In this document: positions 8,759 to 17,727 of the stretch, in pieces | Numbering within the stretch: the stretch's first letter is position 1 | How the letters are laid out: every line of letters begins with the position of its first letter | Source: Discostella pseudostelligera | Lineage: Eukaryota > Bacillariophyta > Thalassiosirophyceae > Thalassiosirales > Thalassiosiraceae | NCBI GenBank assembly: GCA_036940085.1 | Contig: JALLBK010000732.1 | Location: 1 to 23,427 of the forward strand | Direction: 5' to 3' | Length of the DNA stretch: 23,427 nt | Program-made: the position numbers and the translations under genes | The notes under the pieces: model-generated | What the model was told of the DNA's origin: nothing | The model's input: the letters and a program-made list of their open reading frames with translations, nothing else | Database searches by the model: none

Positions 8759-9519
8759 AGAGAAATCATCATATCGGAATCATCATTTGCGCTGTGGAAA
8801 GTTCCTAGGTGCTTGTCCGTATTTTTGTTTCTGCGTACATATGTGATCAACCATCTGCATTTCAGTATGTGTCGGTTCACGATGAGAGATGTGGGTTGGG
8901 CATGATGCGCGAGACTCTGAGAGAGTGAGATGGAGTCTCCGCTACTTACAGGGAAAGGATCTTTTGTCAAGATGTTCAATGAATGACCATGTCAATTGCC
9001 AAAGAGAAAACCAAAGACAAACAACGAAAAATAATAAAATAGAAAGGACGTGGAGGATCGATGCGCTGCAATTGAGACATGTTTGGGCGTCTCGTTTGTT
9101 GCATCTCTCCACCGACTACAAAAAAGAGAATAGAAGCTGTATTGCTTAACAGATTGAATGACAATCGTACTAATAATGAATTGATTTGAGAGATATGTTC
9201 CTACCAGTTCCTTCATGTTAGAGCTGAAGAAATTTCCAATGCTTTGATCTATCGGTACTTGCTCTGCAGGACACGATGAAACATATTCGAAGATAAGAAT
9301 GACATTGCATTCAACGTTTAATTTACAAGCAATACATCATACATCACATCTTTCTACATTCTCTATTTCATCTGAATCTATCATCACTTCGTCGTCTTCT
9401 TCTGACTTCTTATCATCACACGAGGAAGATATCTATAACAAGCACACTCTAGTCTCTCCGAACACTAAACATACAACCCGTCTCAATAAGTAGGTTGCTC
9501 TCCTCACTCTCTCTCTTAA
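8759..9519. other. Convergent intergenic region, no clear gene
   Basis: This 761-bp stretch lies between the stop of the acidic hypothetical gene (+) and the stop of the bestrophin-like gene (-). Open frames up to 86 codons exist on both strands but have no recognisable motif, overlap each other, and one Ser/Thr-rich frame (9299-9493) has only weak coding character. No RNA gene was found. Confidence 0.45.
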
Positions 9520-12099
9520 TCAGTTTTCGTCCTCCTCCACATCCAACAAGCGGCCGAGCTCTTTTATCATACATGCCTGTTGGGCAAGGACATTTCGCAA
9601 TTCCATAACGACACCATCATCACTGCTCGCGATTCTTTCCGATTCATCTGCAAAGGAAACAGTCTTCTTCATTCTCAATCTCGCATCTGCCAACGTTAAT
9701 GATGACAATGGTGGTTCTCCATTTGCTGGTGCAATGCCACGCTCTACCTTTTCCTCGGACTGTACCACTAACGAGTCCTTGTCCGTACTTGATTTCATCG
9801 ATGTCGCCACAGCAGTAGCAGCAGTAGTCGTTGTTGTCCCATTCCGACACTTATTCGCATCAAAAGTACTACCAATGCATCGATTGTCACTATTGCTTTT
9901 GCCGCAGAGATTATTGACATGATCATTACCTCGTGTATAATCTCTCTTGGCCGCAAGCGCCTCCAACGCAACCCGATACAACGACGGATCCCAGAATGAA
10001 TCCGGATTAAACCCCGAATACATGGTCACCAATGCTTCATTGTACATGGCATGCAAAGTACATAACGGCAAATCATTCGGGACATTACGGAAAGGATTCT
10101 CCAATTCACGTGATACTTCATGCAACCCCACCAAGCACGTGACGGTTAAGAACGTTAACAAACATCCTACCCACAACATTGATTTTCCATCCACGGACAC
10201 ATACTGATCCATCAAAAATGGTATTGCAAAGACCATGACCACGGTATAAAATGTAGTAAGCTGCGCGTGTGGAAAGGGGAAGGGTATGTACATAATCTTC
10301 CTTGCCATATGATATCCCATCATACCATCACTTAAATGTTGTACGACACGACTTGTAATGCTGGGGTTGACATTGCCAAAACTTCCCGATAGGGATTCAC
10401 GTATGATAAATTCTTTAAGCCAGGAATTGGCCAATTCGACTTTGGCATGGGGACCTCGTGCTCTTTGTAAAAAAGTAATTTCGGCATCGGATACTCCACC
10501 AAGGATGAGGAGTGGCCGGGAGGCATTATATTTGGAGCGGTACCGTGGCAATCGATCCAATCCTAACCAATGCATTGCTAAAGCCACTATTCGATATTTG
10601 GGTTGGAATTCATGTAATACGTGCTTGGGTAAATTGTCGGGATCAATTTCTGGCCAGTCGGAACCGGGGATGTAGATGCCTAGTGGCGATTCACCACGTT
10701 CCATATCGTTGCGGAGGGTGGAGAGTGCTACCGCACAAGCAAGTGAAGAGAGATGGGCTAATTCTTGCAGGAAGAGTGGTGGAGTTGTCGTTGCTGTGGA
10801 TACTTTGGAGAGATTGTTGGTGATACTATTGTTGTAATCACCACTATCGCCATTGCTTCCCTCATACTGTCGGTATCGTTGATGCTGCACTTCTCCTAGT
10901 GATGGATCAATAATGGGTGGCCGATGTGCAAAGTTGGCATCATGACGATATTGCGACGATGGAAAGTACCGCGAGTGCAGCTCCGTCCTGTGAAACATGT
11001 CTGGGCTGGTCGTGTAGGGTGACGGAGGGATAATGTTCCATTCCCCATCCAAGACGCTATTGGGCAAAATGAGTGGTGTTGGTGTACTGTTGCTACTACC
11101 AAATAATGGCATAGTGGACGAATTAAAGGATCGTCGCCATGATCTTTGGAGTTGTAGACCTCCTCCTCGTCGACTTCCTCCATCGTTACTTCCCGGTTGC
11201 GATGATGTTGATGAGGATAACATTGCTGACCTCCGCCATGACAATGATGCCGACAATCCACCACCACCGCCGCCACTTCCACCACCAGTAGTAGTAGTAG
11301 CAGCAGTAGTATTGTCCACAACCTTGCTTCCCACAAAAACATTGCCATCTCCAGAATGTTCCTTCTCGCAATCATATGCAGATGTTAGTCTCGTCGTCGT
11401 CGTCGTAGTTGTAGTATTTGTTGCCTTCCATGTCGATCTAGGACTACGCCTACGCATTCCCACTGATGTTGTCGTTGTAGTGGAAGCCACCCTCACACCG
11501 CCGCCACCACCAAAATCAGCAGTAGCAGCACCACTCGTCCTCCTCCGATCCAGCGTTAAATTCAACCGATTCAACTCACCACACTCATAAAAATTATGTG
11601 GACGTGCACCATCATAATGCACACATTGCAAATGAAACGATGCCGCGCACATGGTAGCATCCATCCATTTCCCCATACATTGATGCAAGGAGGAGACTGC
11701 CTCCCAATATCTTTGATAGCCAGTGTTGGCACGGAAGATGATTAAGAAGGTTACGCCTGACACGAGTACTCCGGCACCGTAGGGATCTTCGAGATCCGGA
11801 ATCAGACTGGCCAGTGCAGCAGCATCATCTTCTATACCATTATTCACATTGTTGATATCGTCATCACCGTCATCATTCAATAATTGGCTCGAATCCAGTA
11901 ATGCGAATGCTACCAGCCAACGTGAACGTCGATTCCAATAATTCGGTAATCGATACCGACTTCGTTTATTCCATAATAATTCAATTGCCAAGTAAATCAA
12001 CGTCGAGAGACACCCGACTAGCATGCCCTTGTATAATGCTGAGCCATGGACGCGTAGAAGTAAGTTCGTTCCGTAGATGCCCTTGAAGTAGTCGATCAT
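9520..12099 (-). CDS. Bestrophin-like anion channel with large disordered insertion, 859 aa
   Basis: Predicted chloride/bicarbonate-type anion channel of the bestrophin (RFP-TM, UPF0187) family. ATG 12099 is preceded by an in-frame TGA 21 nt upstream and the frame has no intron. Family marks: first membrane helix about 22-43, VSGVTFLIIFRANTGYQRYW around 113-132 (the signature FR-N-T-Y-R-WE), second membrane pair about 611-661 (TFYTVVMVFAIPFLMDQYV and MLWVGCLLTFLTVTCLVGLH), and the C-terminal RELENPFRNVPNDLPLCTLH. A low-complexity insertion (Thr, Ser, Gly, Arg, His) of about 255 residues at roughly 181-440 separates the first conserved block from the rest. The 150-residue C-terminal tail holds KKTVSFADE at about 811-819, fitting the RVxF-type PP1-docking pattern, then a short coiled coil. 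Some diatom and algal bestrophins carry bicarbonate into the thylakoid; this one lacks an obvious plastid presequence, so its membrane is unknown. Confidence 0.88.
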   Translation of the reverse strand: MIDYFKGIYGTNLLLRVHGSALYKGMLVGCLSTLIYLAIELLWNKRSRYRLPNYWNRRSRWLVAFALLDSSQLLNDDGDDDINNVNNGIEDDAAALASLIPDLEDPYGAGVLVSGVTFLIIFRANTGYQRYWEAVSSLHQCMGKWMDATMCAASFHLQCVHYDGARPHNFYECGELNRLNLTLDRRRTSGAATADFGGGGGVRVASTTTTTSVGMRRRSPRSTWKATNTTTTTTTTRLTSAYDCEKEHSGDGNVFVGSKVVDNTTAATTTTGGGSGGGGGGLSASLSWRRSAMLSSSTSSQPGSNDGGSRRGGGLQLQRSWRRSFNSSTMPLFGSSNSTPTPLILPNSVLDGEWNIIPPSPYTTSPDMFHRTELHSRYFPSSQYRHDANFAHRPPIIDPSLGEVQHQRYRQYEGSNGDSGDYNNSITNNLSKVSTATTTPPLFLQELAHLSSLACAVALSTLRNDMERGESPLGIYIPGSDWPEIDPDNLPKHVLHEFQPKYRIVALAMHWLGLDRLPRYRSKYNASRPLLILGGVSDAEITFLQRARGPHAKVELANSWLKEFIIRESLSGSFGNVNPSITSRVVQHLSDGMMGYHMARKIMYIPFPFPHAQLTTFYTVVMVFAIPFLMDQYVSVDGKSMLWVGCLLTFLTVTCLVGLHEVSRELENPFRNVPNDLPLCTLHAMYNEALVTMYSGFNPDSFWDPSLYRVALEALAAKRDYTRGNDHVNNLCGKSNSDNRCIGSTFDANKCRNGTTTTTAATAVATSMKSSTDKDSLVVQSEEKVERGIAPANGEPPLSSLTLADARLRMKKTVSFADESERIASSDDGVVMELRNVLAQQACMIKELGRLLDVEEDEN

Positions 12100-12116
12100 T
12101 ATTAGATGCTTATTTG

Positions 12117-12140
12117 TTCATTATTCATTATTCATTATTC
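12117..12140. repeat. TTCATTA heptamer tandem repeat
   Basis: Three full copies plus three bases lie just upstream of the bestrophin-like ATG at 12099, in its likely 5' UTR or core promoter. Confidence 0.7.
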
Positions 12141-12335
12141 TATTCGTCGAGGGTCGAGAGGAGGATGAAGTACCTCGTGCGCAGTATTGAAGTGTCGTCG
12201 TCGTCGCTCATATGGTACCTGCTCACTGCTCACACCCATACTACATCATGGCATCGCCGGTCGATGATAATATATGGTACGAATCTCTAGAGAGAAGGAG
12301 AGTAGGTGGATGGTCGGCGGTGGGTACCAACGTGC

Positions 12336-12367
12336 TGCATGCATGCATGCATGCATGCATGCATGCA
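12336..12367. repeat. (TGCA)8 palindromic microsatellite
   Basis: Eight uninterrupted TGCA units give a 32-bp tract that is self-complementary at every scale, so either strand can fold into a perfect hairpin. Each ATGCAT inside it is also a palindrome. Confidence 0.85.
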
Positions 12368-12703
12368 GCCATGCAGGCTGAAATCGGAAATCGGAAATCG
12401 ATCCAAAATAAAATGGACTGTTCCGAGTTCCGAACAAGTGAAAATCGATCCGAAATGAAATTTACCCACGTACGCCCGCCAGACCGACTCATGTTATCTT
12501 CCCGCCAAACACAAAAAAATTTGCAAAGTTCCTCGTGGATGGAAAGGGAAGAGCAATCGAGTCGAATCCAAACAACAACTTCAACACAGAAACCGACGAT
12601 TGATCGACGATGACACAAAGATTTTGGAATCGGCAGCAGCGGCATGCAGCTCCCCGCCCATCGTGCCCCTGCCACCGCTAGCTGCCCAATGCCACTAATA
12701 ACG

Positions 12704-14377
12704 ATGTCGACGTCACTGCTACTCTTCTTCCTCCTCATTGCATCCACGCCAACATCACGGGGTGCGGTGGTGGAGGCGTTTCATTCTCTTGCTGCCACCT
12801 CGCAACACCACCATCGACATCGGCGTCGACAACATGGTGTCACTAGTACTACCACCCCCCCACCACCAGCAGGCATCTTCGCTCCATCACCATCTGCATC
12901 AACGCTAGTAACATCATCATCAGCATCAATGCGGCTCTATTCATCATCACCCAATAACCGACCTACGGAATTGCCAGATTCATTGGTCGATGCTGCAGCC
13001 ATGGCGGCCAATGTGAGAATATTTATTTCTGTTTGTTGATTGTTGATAGTATACCAATATATTTTAGAGTTTATCTTCTCACACTGCATGGACAAAATCA
13101 CTGTCTTACCATTTCTTGAATGGACAATCATCCAAAATAATTTTTGCATCATTACTGTAATAAATCAGGCCTGTCATCAACTCCTCTCATTATCATCATC
13201 TGCAGCAGGAGGAGGTGTAGGTGGACCACCCATCCGTTGTCGTGTCGATTTCGACACCAGCGTCGGTGATGAAACTTATACTCCATTAAAACGTAGTTCG
13301 GAATTTATGTTATCCTTTGTAAATGCAGTTTGTTTGGCAAGTGTTGATGGGGTTATGGAATGGAAGCAAGAGTGTGTTGTGCGGGTGATTGAGGCTAAGA
13401 AGGAGTTGAGAGAGTTGCAAGATAAGAGGAGGATGGTGGAAGAGGAAAAGGAGGAAGAGGATGAGGAGAGACGGTTGATGGCGGGGTTTGATGGAAAGAT
13501 GGATGATACTGTTATTGATGAGGATGAGGGCGGTGATACCAGCAATGTTGGAATCGATGACAATGCAGACGAACAACAACGCGAATCCGAACTTTTACAA
13601 ATCATTGCCAGCGAAGGCAAGCTATCCAACAAATGGAATGGAAAGCACACATTACGGATATACTTCCCCGATGAAGGATCGGCAGCATTGGCACGAAGGG
13701 ATTGGACACCCATCTTACCTCCCTGTGTGGTATACGATGCTTGTGGGGGGGTGGCGAGTCGCAACATGAAAGAGAAGAAGTCGGATGTTATTTCGATTTT
13801 CTATTGTCCACGTGCCAGTGAAGCCGAGTCTGTGGAGAAACTACTCATGGAAGCCGAAGAATCGATATATTCTGGAAGTGACGAAGAAGAGGAAGGTGGA
13901 GCACACCGAATGACCATCATGGTAAATCCCCTCTTGGTCGATATGGGCGTGACGGGCTTTGGTATGGCAGGACGACGATTGCGAGAGCGTCTCATTGATG
14001 GATTGATACCGGCATACTATTTACGAACATTGGTATGGGGGGCATTGACAAGATGTTATCCCAATCTATTTACCGTTTGGATGGAAGATGAGAATGCCGA
14101 TGGGGGATATCGAATGATTCAGGCTATGGATCGATTGCCGAGTAATCCAGAAGGTGAGAGAGAGGGTCAATATGAGGAAGAATACTGCATCACGTCAGTT
14201 TTTATGCTTGTTCTCATTGCATTCCTTTTTCTCTGTTTGGTGGTTATTAAACTATTCTCTGTCATCGTAGTCGAGGACATTTACGACATTGCCACCGGGA
14301 ACATGAATGCTCCAAAGGAGGGAATGGGATTTTTGAATGCCCTTGGCGACTTTGTGAATGGTATGACGCGGTTGTAA
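12704..14377 (+). CDS. Plastid-targeted DUF1995 protein, 3 exons
   Basis: DUF1995 proteins are found in plants, algae and cyanobacteria; their biochemical role is not known to me. Exons end and start at 13012, 13169-14153 and 14271-14377; introns are 156 nt (phase 0) and 117 nt (phase 1), both with GTGAGA donors. From ATG 12704 the product is 466 aa; ATGs at 12644 and 12689 would add 20 or 5 residues. I prefer 12704 because it gives a clean signal peptide, [20 protein letters not shown], ending ...VVEA|FHS; the Ala|Phe junction followed by a Ser/Arg/His-rich, acid-poor stretch is the diatom bipartite plastid signal. Conserved parts include [74 protein letters not shown] and a final [14 protein letters not shown] charged Glu-rich loop separates the first two blocks. 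The second intron is a multiple of three with no stop, so an unspliced reading shows a false membrane helix. Confidence 0.83.
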
Positions 14378-14406
14378 GCGATGTTGTAGTTTCAATTTTT
14401 TCTCTC

Positions 14407-14682
14407 CTACATCTTGTGTCTATGCAATTTGGGTTGGAGTCGAGAGAAGAGATGATTGAGATTGAGAGAGAGAGAGCTTAGCACAACATTATGTAACACA
14501 TATCCAAAGGAAGCCGTACTGACGTGCGTAAAATCTAATGTAGAACGCAGTTTCCACTGTTCGAATGATCTGCCAAGCAACTGATCCATCGATGATATAT
14601 TATTTACATCGTCACCATACGAAGGAAGTTTGGGCCAGCTATCTTCTGGTGTCGGCGGTCGGCGGCGGCATGCAGATGTCAT
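14407..14682 (-). CDS. Possible small hypothetical protein, 91 aa
   Basis: This is a minus-strand frame from ATG 14682 to its stop at 14407. The middle part (TPEDSWPKLPSYGDDV, MDQLLGRSFEQWKLRSTLDF) has a balanced composition unlike the low-complexity shadows elsewhere, and it does not overlap another gene. GTCAGT after FTH could be a splice donor, making this a first exon. No family is recognised. It may equally be chance. Confidence 0.25.
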   Translation of the reverse strand: MTSACRRRPPTPEDSWPKLPSYGDDVNNISSMDQLLGRSFEQWKLRSTLDFTHVSTASFGYVLHNVVLSSLSLNLNHLFSRLQPKLHRHKM

Positions 14683-14730
14683 CTCTAGAGATAATATGTG
14701 GTACAGTCGATAGAGGGAACACGTGGAAGA

Positions 14731-14916
14731 ATTGTAACCAATGTAACAGATCTTTCCTCAGTAAGTGTAACTTCTGTACGTATCTTAGTTCTATTGTAAC
14801 TTTGGTAACGTTCTTAACGATATTTATCTACTCCCCAAAAATAAATACGGTAGATAAATGTTACATACTCCTAGTTGGTGGGTAGATAGGGGACATGCTG
14901 TTACCAAGGTTACAAT
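14731..14916. promoter_or_regulatory. Three paired GTAAC boxes upstream of FAD oxidoreductase
   Basis: Near-identical elements read ATTGTAAC-N4-GTAAC at 14731-14749 (+), 14793-14810 (+) and, inverted, 14898-14916 (-). Each is a direct repeat of GTAAC with a 9-nt period. Single GTAAC/GTTAC copies lie at about 14767 and 14857. The last copy overlaps the chosen start codon at 14895. Confidence 0.45.
14823..14860. other. Inverted repeat with 10-bp arms
   Basis: ATTTATCTAC (14823-14832) is the exact reverse complement of GTAGATAAAT (14851-14860), with an 18-nt A-rich loop. It lies between the second and third GTAAC elements. Confidence 0.6.
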
Positions 14917-17279
14917 GCCATCAAGACCCCTGCCATCCGCCGCCCCCGACGCACATCCGAACCATGACGATGATGGTCGCCCCTACTCCATTATGGAAGG
15001 CAGCTACGAGCCTTCATCTGTTGACGACATCGACGACTTGCTACCAGCATCATCATCAGAATCGCATTAGCCATCCCTGGACAGCCCATAAACTTCGCCG
15101 GCAGCATTCCAATTCCATCTTTGGTAGATCCATCCGGTGCATGATGTCATCGTCATCCAGCAGCAACAACAACAACAACAATAATAATGAAGAAGTCGAA
15201 TCATCATCATCTGTCTGGCTGGCTACCCCATTGGCCACTTCGGAGGATATTGCCCTTGCTAAATCTTTATCCATTTGGCCACTTGATGAATTCAATGTCC
15301 AACTGCTCAATGAAGTCCATCCTAAGAATTTTGTCAACCCGTACACCAATACTACCGCCACCTCAGCAACAACTGCAGCATCATCATCAGAAATAGCACC
15401 GTCATCATCGTTGTCGTCCACCCAGAATGAGGCAACAATGCAGCCACAACAACCAAACCATCAGCATTACGATCTAGTAGTCATCGGTGCCGGGGCCGGA
15501 GGCCTCGTCTCCTCACGTCAAGCCTCTCGTCGTGGCGCTAAATCTTGCATGATCTCCTCCGAATTGGCAGGTGGTGATTGCTTAAATGCGGGATGTGTCC
15601 CAAGCAAGGCATTATTGCGATGTGCGAAATTGATAAGGGAAGTGCGAAAAGTTGCTACAGAGAGGGATAATGAATTTGGAATCTACTTTTCATCGACAAC
15701 ATCAACATCATCATCTGCCGATGGAGATGTCAAACTCTCCATCAACTTCTCTCAAATCATGCGTCGAATGCGTCAACTCCGCTCCCAAATTGCTCCCATT
15801 GACGGACATGTCCGTGGATTATCCATTGGCACATCCATCTATCAAGGACGGGGAATATTCACTTCTCCCACTACCATAGAAGTAATTCCTCATGGAAAGA
15901 GTATAGGTGATGGATCCAATCCAAGATTATCCTTTCGTAAAGCGGTCATTGCCACGGGAGGCAGGCCGTACATTCCATCCAAGGATGATATTCCTGGATT
16001 GAAGGATGCGCCCTATACTACCAATTTGAATTTATTCAATTTAGTGACTTTACCACCCCGAATGGTTATAATTGGATCAGGAATTGTGGCATTAGAAATG
16101 GCACAGGCATTTGCTACTTTTGGATCACAGGTGACGGTGCTGTCACGATCGGAGAGGATATTATCATCATCTTCGCGTGGCGAAGGAAGAGAGGGAGATG
16201 GTACCGAGGAGGCGGCACAAGTGATGCAACGTGCATTGGAGAAGGAGGGTGTGACATTTTTGAAGAATGTTGTGGTGAAGGAGGTAAGAACGCTACGGGA
16301 GGCTCCAGACGATGCAACAATAGTTGCATCGATGGGTGGCGACAACGATGAAGGAAGAGAAGATGGTTATCTCCACCAATCCAATCTACTCCCACTGATG
16401 CAACTATCTTTAACATGCGACGACAATACCATCGACGGAGAAACATCCACCACAAAAGAAATTGAATTGAAATGTGAATGTCTCCTCTTGGCAATGGGCC
16501 GGGTTGCCAATGTACAAAACATGGGTCTCGAAATTGGGAATGTACAATATCATCCCACCGATGGTATATTGGTCAATGATTATGCACAATCGATATCGAA
16601 TCCCAATGTGTATGCCGTGGGAGATTGTGTTGCGCATGTACCAAGATTGACGCACAGTTGAGTGATTATTATTATTTGTTCCAATGTGTCAACCACCGTT
16701 CTCTTCGTACTCTTGTGTTAATTCATACTGACCTTCCCTCGTTTCTTCATTGCAATGTTTTTGACGAAAATGCAATATGTATTAGTGTCTGGAGAAATGG
16801 CCAAAGTCGTGGTGCAAAACTCACTGTTCAATGGAGAGTGGAAGCTTAGTTCCTTAGTTGTCCCAGCAGTAATGTACACCTATCCAGAATATGCCGTTGT
16901 GCGTGCCAATGCAATCTCTTTGGATGAACATGGTCATGTCGTTCGTCCGACAAATAATTTAGTAGCTGACGGAGACGGAGAGGAGTTGTTGTTCGACACA
17001 TACAAGGCGGAATTAAAGCACAATGATCGAGCCATATTAGACAGTACCGATGACGATGGATTTGTCATCATAAAATGCCAACGCGGCACAGGACAAATAG
17101 TTAGCGCTACCATAGTATCCACACGTGCCGGAGAGATGATCAATGAAGTGTCATTAGCAATCAAGCATGGTATTGATTTGGAGGGTATAGGACGGAATAT
17201 CCATTCGTATCCTACTCTTGGTGAGAGCGTGATGAGTTGTGGGATACAGTACATTAATTCCAAGTGGGAAACTATGTGA
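14895..17279 (+). CDS. FAD-dependent disulfide oxidoreductase, mercuric-reductase-like, 2 exons
   Basis: Class I pyridine nucleotide-disulfide oxidoreductase (glutathione reductase / dihydrolipoamide dehydrogenase / MerA superfamily). Exons 14895-16656 and 16786-17279 join in phase 1 across a 129-nt intron with a GTTGAG donor; the junction restores VPRLTHMSGEMAKVVVQNSL. The product is 751 aa. Residues 1-125 are a Pro/His/Ser/Asn-rich extension; 125-150 hold the DEFNVQLLNEVHPKNFVNP block seen in eukaryotic members. The FAD fold begins HYDLVVIGAGAGGLVSSRQA (191-210); the redox pair is in GGDCLNAGCVPSKALL (C229 and C234). The NAD fold has VIIGSGIVALEMAQAF (about 392-407), the second FAD motif is NPNVYAVGDCV (about 569-579), and the C-terminal dimer domain has GRNIHSYPTLGESV in place of the usual HPT. 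The N-terminal metal-binding HMA domain and C-terminal vicinal Cys pair of true MerA are absent, so mercury reduction is not supported. The start is uncertain; later Mets exist at 24, 26 and 83. Confidence 0.85.
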
Positions 17280-17727
17280 AGAGTATTTGGATCCTAACGG
17301 CATGATAATATTAGTTCGTTAATTTATCAAAATGAGGAGGGGTAGGGTAGATGCTAAAATTGCCGAGGAAGGTGAGACATAACCAGGTGTGTCAAAGCGT
17401 TGGTTATTGCAAGGCGTTTAACGCATGGCGACTTTTGCCCAATGCATCAATGTTCGCCCAAACCCTCATACGCGACGAAACGACAAGCCGCACACACACA
17501 AACTGATCCACTCGGTCCCTGTTTGTTATCCATGCCTCTCCGCTGCTGCTCCGATCTTGCAATAATTTGGTCGATTGTATCACGATGCTGGGCAGACGAC
17601 CTCGCCGCTACCAGAGCCAGAAGAGAAACTAGCGCCTTAAACGGTCTACGATATCGCGTCGATATTGTGATGATTTTGTATCAGATGGCCCAAATCACAA
17701 TGCACATAGTTCGATGGATCATACCTT
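17280..17727. other. Convergent intergenic region
   Basis: This 448-bp gap between two stop codons holds 3' ends. One plus-strand open frame (from a TTG at 17400) has no ATG support at its start and no recognisable motif. Nothing else was seen. Confidence 0.45.

Larger units (their letters stand above)
12100..12643. promoter_or_regulatory. Divergent promoter region of bestrophin-like and DUF1995 genes
   Basis: Both flanking genes are transcribed away from this gap. It holds a TTCATTA heptamer repeat (12117-12140, just upstream of the bestrophin ATG), the (TGCA)8 palindrome, and an exact TTCCCGCCAA motif (12499-12508; reverse complement TTGGCGGGAA) that fits the E2F/DP consensus. Open frames here are shadows with no domain. 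Confidence 0.45.
14378..14894. other. Intergenic region with GTAAC motif cluster
   Basis: This 517-bp stretch holds the 3' end of the DUF1995 gene, a GA dinucleotide run at about 14462-14475, a possible short minus-strand gene, and the upstream region of the FAD oxidoreductase with repeated GTAAC motifs and a small inverted repeat. Confidence 0.5.

Noticed and set aside
14154..14270. C-terminal transmembrane helix in the DUF1995 protein
   Set aside because: Better explained as a retained phase-1 intron with good GT-AG borders; kept as a finding on possible isoforms.
14895..17279. Calling the FAD oxidoreductase mercuric reductase (merA)
   Set aside because: No HMA domain and no C-terminal vicinal Cys pair.
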